Assembly (NCBI GenBank): GCA_047629215.1
Contig: JBLHWO010000115.1
Coordinates: 1 to 10,882 of the forward strand
Reading direction: 5' to 3'
DNA length: 10,882 bases
Origin: CANLBN01 sp047629215
Lineage (GTDB): Bacteria; Pseudomonadota; Gammaproteobacteria; Pseudomonadales; Cellvibrionaceae
The notes under the pieces were generated by a model. The model did not search any database. It had not been told where the DNA came from and was given only the letters and a program-made list of their open reading frames with translations. Shown one piece after another: positions 7,042 to 10,882 of this stretch (position 1 is its first letter; every line of letters starts with the position of its first letter). Made by a program: the position numbers and the translations under genes.

Positions 7042-8211
7042 TTATACGGCTTCGTGAACCGCTTCATATCCCCAGCTAGAGTGTTTAACAGCACCCTTCA
7101 GCTCAAGATTTAATAGTGCCGCAGCAACTTCTGCGCTGGAAAAGCCTGTGCGTTCAATAAGCTGATCAATAGCGACGGCATCATAGCCAATATGTACAAG
7201 TAATTGTCTCTCATGATTGGTGAGTGACGAGTGAAAATGGGTTTTCATTTGTACGTGTTCTTCTGGTGAAGGAGGCTCTGATATGGCTTTATGTTCCGTC
7301 TGCTGATCAGCAAAGTAACGGATTAGTCCGGTTAATTCTCTAATAATATCTTCGCCAGATTCAACTAGTTGTGCCCCATCTCTAATAAGAGCATGACAAC
7401 CTTTTGATTGTGGGTTGTGAATCGAACCGGGAACCGCGAAGACTTCACGATTTTGTTCGAGAGCATAGCGCGCAGTAATTAAAGAGCCACTTTTAACAGC
7501 AGCTTCCATAACTAATGTGCCCAAGCTTAAGCCGCTAATAATTCGATTGCGCTGAGGGAAGTGCGCGGCAAGGGGCTTGGTGCCAGGGATAAACTCGCTT
7601 ACCAATAAGCCTCCTTTATCTAATATGGCATCGGCAAGGAGTTGGTGGCGTTGGGGATAGACCTGATCTATACCCGTCGCCATAACCGCTAGAGTTTTAC
7701 CTCCAACTTTAATGGCGGCTTCGTGTGCGTAGCCGTCGATACCCAGGGCAAGTCCGCTGGTAATGGTAAAGCCACCATTAGCAAGGTAGCGCGAGAAGGC
7801 GCGTGTATTTTCAATCCCCGAACTAGTTGGGTTACGGGTTCCAACGATGGCAATTTGAGGCAAAGACAATAATTCGGTATTGCCTTTAACGAATAACAAC
7901 GGCGGTGGTCGAGTGATTTGCCCCAATAGTCTCGGATAATCTTTATGTAGGTGAGTAATAATTTTAGCACGATTTGTTTGAACTTCTTCTAAGACTCGAT
8001 AGCCCTGACAGGCAAGAGGACTCATATCTCCTTGCTGCTGAAATTGACTCAGTACCTGTTTAGCTTTTTGGTTAATCTTGGGAAGAGATTCAGCTGGTGC
8101 AAGTAATACGCTCTCAGGTGTTTCGTGAATATCAATCCATGACCAATAGCGGCTAGGACCGACACCCGGCAGAAGGGAGAGTAGTAATATATAGAAGCTG
8201 GAATGTTTCAT
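7042..8211 (-). CDS. dprA: DNA processing protein DprA/Smf
   Basis: 389 residues. It binds incoming single-stranded DNA and loads RecA during natural transformation, in the cytoplasm. Order: an N-terminal helical SAM/HhH-like part (about 1-80, LLPGVGPSR at 13-21); a Rossmann-like DprA core (about 85-295) with VGTRNPTSSG (123-132), SGLALGIDGYAH (152-163), FPQRNRIISGLS (218-229) and SGSLITARYALEQNREVFAVPG (starting at 241); and a C-terminal winged-helix-like domain (about 325-389). The complete three-part layout suggests a working protein. AAGGA lies 9 nt before the ATG. It follows the LysM gene by 32 nt. DprA is also common in bacteria not known to be competent, so presence alone does not show transformability. 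Confidence 0.97.
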   Translation of the reverse strand: MKHSSFYILLLSLLPGVGPSRYWSWIDIHETPESVLLAPAESLPKINQKAKQVLSQFQQQGDMSPLACQGYRVLEEVQTNRAKIITHLHKDYPRLLGQITRPPPLLFVKGNTELLSLPQIAIVGTRNPTSSGIENTRAFSRYLANGGFTITSGLALGIDGYAHEAAIKVGGKTLAVMATGIDQVYPQRHQLLADAILDKGGLLVSEFIPGTKPLAAHFPQRNRIISGLSLGTLVMEAAVKSGSLITARYALEQNREVFAVPGSIHNPQSKGCHALIRDGAQLVESGEDIIRELTGLIRYFADQQTEHKAISEPPSPEEHVQMKTHFHSSLTNHERQLLVHIGYDAVAIDQLIERTGFSSAEVAAALLNLELKGAVKHSSWGYEAVHEAV

Positions 8212-8243
8212 AGTAGTTCATCCTTGAACAGCGATTGAAAGGT

Positions 8244-9305
8244 TTAGGGCTGACGGACGTAATCACCCACTCTAATGCCCCTATCGGCTTTCAATACCAA
8301 GGCAAGGCTCATCTTATCAAAAGTTTGGAAGATCATCATCAATCCTGCGCGTTCATCTGGTAAATAAACGACACGATCTTTACGTTTTTTCGCATAGGGG
8401 TCTTTTACAGACTCACCGCGCTTGTAAATTGACAGTACATTACCTGGTTCCAAGCCATCACGTTCGCCGTTATTGATGGCGATAACATCGAGTAGGCCAA
8501 CCTGACTAACCCCACCTTCAACACCAATAATTTTTGCTTTGATATCTTGATCGGGTTGAGATGGGAAAAAAGTGGGTTCAATAATGCGCTCAGCAGTGGG
8601 TAAAATACGGTCGCCGATACGAACATCACCTGTCGAGCGCGTTACCGATAAGGTCGCTATGTCATCGTCTAGTGCACGCATGTTGGCAGCGCCTATATCG
8701 ATTGCTTGTACCCCTAATATTTCTTTCGTATCAGGATCGACGTAGTTAACCCCTTTACGGTAGATACCATAGTTGGGGATATTATTAGCAAACTGACCAC
8801 GACCATACAGGCGATCACCGGATCCCAATATTAAGCGTTGCTCTTGGCCTGCGATGACATAAGGGGCCGCTTCTAGGATACCGATATCAACAACACGGTT
8901 TCGGAGTAGCCAGCTATTGATTTGATCTAAGGGTATAGCGGGGATAGCATTGTCGATAGGGGACACCCGGATTTTAGGTGTTAAACGATCTGTTCCGGAA
9001 GGGGTTAATCGAGTAGTACGCTTAACCGTTAAACGAGGTTGACCGTCTATATAAACAAGACTGATAACATCGCCGGGGAAAATCAAATGAGGATTAGCAA
9101 TTTGTGAATTGGCGTGCCAAATTTCGGGCCATAACCAAGGCGTTTTAAGGAGTTTAGACGAAATTCCCCATAAGGTATCACCTTTTTGAACGAGATAACG
9201 CTCTGGAAAATCGTCGCGAAAGCGCTCGTCAGCAGCGTGGCTAGCTAGTACAAACATGACACTCAATACTAGAGCGGCAACAATACCGGAGACCTTTATT
9301 TTCAT
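8244..9305 (-). CDS. tsaP: LysM peptidoglycan-binding protein, TsaP-like
   Basis: 353 residues with a signal peptide: basic MKIK, a hydrophobic core (about 5-21) and a likely cleavage near SHA-A (24/25). One LysM domain follows (about 36-84: YLVQKGDTLWGISSKLL, then NPHLIFPGDVISL), which binds peptidoglycan glycan. The C-terminal part (about 250-353) includes VYLPDERAGLMMIFQTFD and resembles the conserved tail of PA0020-type proteins. The position next to dprA and opposite def matches PA0020, described as TsaP, a periplasmic LysM protein linked to surface assembly of type IV pili. The symbol rests on synteny and layout; no pilus genes are in the window, so a general envelope role is the alternative. 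AGGA sits 8 nt before the ATG. Confidence 0.88.
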   Translation of the reverse strand: MKIKVSGIVAALVLSVMFVLASHAADERFRDDFPERYLVQKGDTLWGISSKLLKTPWLWPEIWHANSQIANPHLIFPGDVISLVYIDGQPRLTVKRTTRLTPSGTDRLTPKIRVSPIDNAIPAIPLDQINSWLLRNRVVDIGILEAAPYVIAGQEQRLILGSGDRLYGRGQFANNIPNYGIYRKGVNYVDPDTKEILGVQAIDIGAANMRALDDDIATLSVTRSTGDVRIGDRILPTAERIIEPTFFPSQPDQDIKAKIIGVEGGVSQVGLLDVIAINNGERDGLEPGNVLSIYKRGESVKDPYAKKRKDRVVYLPDERAGLMMIFQTFDKMSLALVLKADRGIRVGDYVRQP

Positions 9306-9366
9306 TGAATTGATCCTGTTCTGTGCGATGGCTACGCTGTATTAATGGCCACCTGCCTGTTGTGGC

Positions 9367-9388
9367 TGTTGACGATACTCCGTCGACA
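9367..9388. repeat. Inverted repeat TGTTGACG-N6-CGTCGACA
   Basis: The 8-bp arms match at 7 of 8 positions as DNA, and the mismatch is a G-U pair in plus-strand RNA. It lies 62-83 bp upstream of the lysM/tsaP ATG, within its predicted leader. It could be an operator; no regulator is recognised. Confidence 0.3.
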
Positions 9389-9427
9389 TCGCTAAGACTG
9401 TTTTTATTAAGACAAAAGTACTCTCTA

Positions 9428-9433
9428 TTTATA
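9428..9433 (-). promoter_or_regulatory. -10 box of candidate promoter for lysM/tsaP-dprA-tsaC
   Basis: The minus strand reads GCTATAAATAG, giving a -10 of TATAAA. The -35 position (TATGAT at 17-bp spacing) is poor. The start would be near 9421, with a leader of about 115 nt. Confidence 0.3.
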
Positions 9434-9534
9434 GCATCAAATCCTGTATGATCATAGTATTAGCAGCGATTGTTCGCTTTTTACTGGAACTTTTCCACAA
9501 TCGTCTCCACTTAGAATGTTTTAATAACGTTTTC

Positions 9535-9547
9535 ACCTATTATAGGT
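9535..9547 (+). promoter_or_regulatory. Dyad covering the def Shine-Dalgarno
   Basis: ACCTAT-T-ATAGGT is a perfect dyad. Its right arm contains the AGG (9544-9546) that is the only Shine-Dalgarno candidate, 10 nt before the def ATG. In RNA a 5-bp stem with a UUA loop could partly hide the ribosome binding site; as DNA it could be a small operator. Confidence 0.3.
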
Positions 9548-9556
9548 TAATCTTCC

Positions 9557-10063
9557 ATGACACAGTTGGATATTCTTGAATTCCCCGATCCGCGCCTGCG
9601 AAAGAAGGCAAAAGCAGTCGCTAATGTTGACGATTCAATAGCCGCTATAGTCGAAAGTATGTTTGAAACAATGTATGCGGCCAAAGGTGTTGGCTTAGCG
9701 GCGACACAGGTGAATATTCATCAGCGCATTATCGTTACTGACGTCTCAGAATTGCGCGACGAACCGATGGTTTTTATTAATCCAGAACTTACCATTCTGG
9801 ACGATGAGCCAGAAAGCTATGATGAAGGCTGTTTATCTGTCCCCGGCTTCTCTGGAATCGTAGAGCGGCCCAAACGAGTTAGGGTAGAAGCATTAGATAA
9901 ACAGGGCGAGCCCTTTATTATTGAGGCGGAAGGCTTGTTAGCGCTTTGCATCCAGCACGAGATTGATCATTTAGAGGGTAAGTTGTTCATTGATTACATG
10001 TCGTCAATGAAGCGCAATCGTATCCGCAAGAAACTTGAAAAACAGCATCGAGAACAGGCCTAA
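9557..10063 (+). CDS. def: Peptide deformylase
   Basis: 168 residues (E. coli 169). It removes the formyl group from the N-terminal methionine of nascent proteins at the ribosome. All three family motifs are intact: GVGLAATQ (44-51, GxGLAAxQ), EGCLS (90-94, metal ligand C92), and QHEIDHLEG (133-141, HExxH with ligands H134 and H138 and catalytic E135). This is the Fe2+-type class I enzyme typical of Gram-negative bacteria. fmt follows 5 nt later, so the two are almost certainly one transcript. The start is set by the conserved MTQLDILEFPDPRLR beginning. The ribosome binding site is weak and lies in a dyad. Confidence 0.98.
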   Translation: MTQLDILEFPDPRLRKKAKAVANVDDSIAAIVESMFETMYAAKGVGLAATQVNIHQRIIVTDVSELRDEPMVFINPELTILDDEPESYDEGCLSVPGFSGIVERPKRVRVEALDKQGEPFIIEAEGLLALCIQHEIDHLEGKLFIDYMSSMKRNRIRKKLEKQHREQA

Positions 10064-10068
10064 TTAGC

Positions 10069-10882
10069 ATGTCCCACCCTTTCTGTGGTTTACGATTGAT
10101 ATTTGCAGGGACTCCCGACTTTGCTGCTCACCACCTAAAAGCCTTAATTGACAATAGTCAGCATGAAATAGTTGCGGTTTATACACAGCCAGACCGCCCA
10201 GCGGGCCGTGGTAAAAAGCTCAGCCCAAGCCCTGTAAAGAAACTAGCTCTACAACATGAGCTCCCCGTTTTTCAGCCCCATTCGCTTAAAGCACAGCCAC
10301 TTAAAGCCCCGCCAACTAAAGACAGTCACGTTCAACAAGAACTCTTGGCGCTTAAGGCTGATGTAATGATTGTCGTTGCGTATGGCTTGATCTTGCCGCA
10401 GGCGGTTCTCGATATTCCCCGTTTTGGTTGTTTAAATGTACATGGTTCATTATTACCGCGCTGGCGGGGCGCTGCTCCGATTCAGAGAGCTATCGCTGCG
10501 GGCGATAAGGCAACAGGTATTACGATTATGCAAATGGATCGAGGCCTCGATACCGGCGATATGTTAGTGAAGCGCGATTGTGAAATGACAAAAGAGGAAA
10601 CCTCAGCCAGCTTGCACGATAAGTTAATGGTTCTGGGCACCGATGCCTTGCTAGAAACGCTAGATCAGCTCCAGCGCAATGACTTAAGGCCAGAAGCTCA
10701 AGATGATGCCAATGCCACCTACGCCGAAAAAATCAGCAAGGAAGAAGCGAAAATTATTTGGTCTGAAGCCGCGCAACAAATAGAAACAAAGATACGTGCT
10801 TATAACCCCTCCCCTATCGCCTATACATTCTTAAACGGCTCCAGAATAAAAATATATAAAGCTGAGGTGGTCAAAGCCCATT
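10069..10882 (+). CDS. fmt: Methionyl-tRNA formyltransferase, 3' end outside window
   Basis: 271 codons are visible of an expected 315-325. It formylates initiator Met-tRNA using 10-formyl-THF. The N-terminal catalytic domain shows IFAGTPDFAA (11-20), TQPDRPAGRGKKLSPSPVK (39-57), the folate-site segment NVHGSLLPRWRGAAPIQ (123-139, with the conserved N and H), and GLDTGDM (159-165, catalytic D). TYAEKISKEEAKIIW (217-231) starts the C-terminal tRNA-binding part, cut by the window. AGG lies 10 nt before the ATG, inside the end of def. Compared with E. coli Fmt as I recall it, residues 73-97 are about 10 longer, and the DNA there is a 15-bp tandem repeat. Confidence 0.97.
   Translation, partial: MSHPFCGLRLIFAGTPDFAAHHLKALIDNSQHEIVAVYTQPDRPAGRGKKLSPSPVKKLALQHELPVFQPHSLKAQPLKAPPTKDSHVQQELLALKADVMIVVAYGLILPQAVLDIPRFGCLNVHGSLLPRWRGAAPIQRAIAAGDKATGITIMQMDRGLDTGDMLVKRDCEMTKEETSASLHDKLMVLGTDALLETLDQLQRNDLRPEAQDDANATYAEKISKEEAKIIWSEAAQQIETKIRAYNPSPIAYTFLNGSRIKIYKAEVVKAH
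10285..10314 (+). repeat. 15-bp in-frame tandem repeat within fmt
   Basis: CTTAAAGCACAGCCA (10285-10299) is followed at once by CTTAAAGCCCCGCCA (10300-10314), with 13 of 15 bases identical. They encode LKAQP-LKAPP. The unit is a multiple of three, so the frame is kept. A decayed third unit (residues TKDSH) may follow. Confidence 0.7.

Larger units (their letters stand above)
9306..9556. other. 251-bp divergent promoter region between lysM/tsaP and def
   Basis: No gene is seen. Contents are a likely minus-strand -10 (9428-9433), an inverted repeat at 9367-9388, a 5-bp inverted repeat GCCAC/GTGGC (9348-9352 and 9362-9366), a 10-bp palindrome TATGATCATA (9447-9456), and a dyad over the def ribosome binding site (9535-9547). 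No convincing promoter for def could be placed. Confidence 0.5.

Noticed and set aside
7689..7970. 93-codon minus-strand frame overlapping dprA in another frame
   Set aside because: Covers the conserved Rossmann core of dprA; its own translation looks like no known family.
9491..9499. TTTTCCACA, a DnaA-box-like 9-mer before def
   Set aside because: Matches the relaxed TTWTNCACA pattern, but about 0.7 such sites are expected by chance in a window this size. There is only one and no clustering, so it is no evidence for an origin.

Overview
The window looks like ordinary chromosome from a gammaproteobacterium, probably a marine relative of Pseudomonas/Cellvibrio (moderately AT-rich). The main reason is gene order: def-fmt on one strand, and divergently a LysM protein, dprA, tsaC, hemF and aroE. 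As I recall it, this is the order found near the replication origin of Pseudomonas aeruginosa, here without the quinone oxidoreductase gene between tsaC and hemF. Genus cannot be fixed from sequence alone.

Region 1 (1-4581) is a signalling pair read divergently from a 547-bp intergenic region. On the minus strand is a large c-di-GMP protein with two receiver domains (the first degenerate), a PAS domain, GGDEF with an intact inhibitory site, and EAL; it is cut by the left edge. On the plus strand is a receiver-TPR response regulator of 555 residues. No histidine kinase is visible. The space between them holds sigma-S-like -10 boxes facing both genes, two close dyads and a 12-bp stem-loop that pairs fully only as plus-strand RNA.

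Region 2 (4603-9305, minus strand) is a housekeeping run transcribed as lysM/tsaP, dprA, tsaC, then hemF and aroE. It covers a peptidoglycan-binding envelope protein, DNA uptake processing, tRNA t6A modification, heme synthesis and shikimate synthesis. Gaps between genes are 0-80 nt; hemF seems to have its own promoter, and aroE starts on the base after the hemF stop.

Region 3 (9557-10882, plus strand) is def followed after 5 nt by fmt (cut by the right edge). These two enzymes act at opposite ends of the N-formylmethionine cycle. fmt carries a 15-bp tandem repeat that appears to account for an in-frame insertion.

I found no mobile element, CRISPR array, tRNA or rRNA, and no clearly undescribed system. 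The most unusual material is the regulatory DNA between the two signalling genes and the pseudo-receiver architecture of the c-di-GMP protein.
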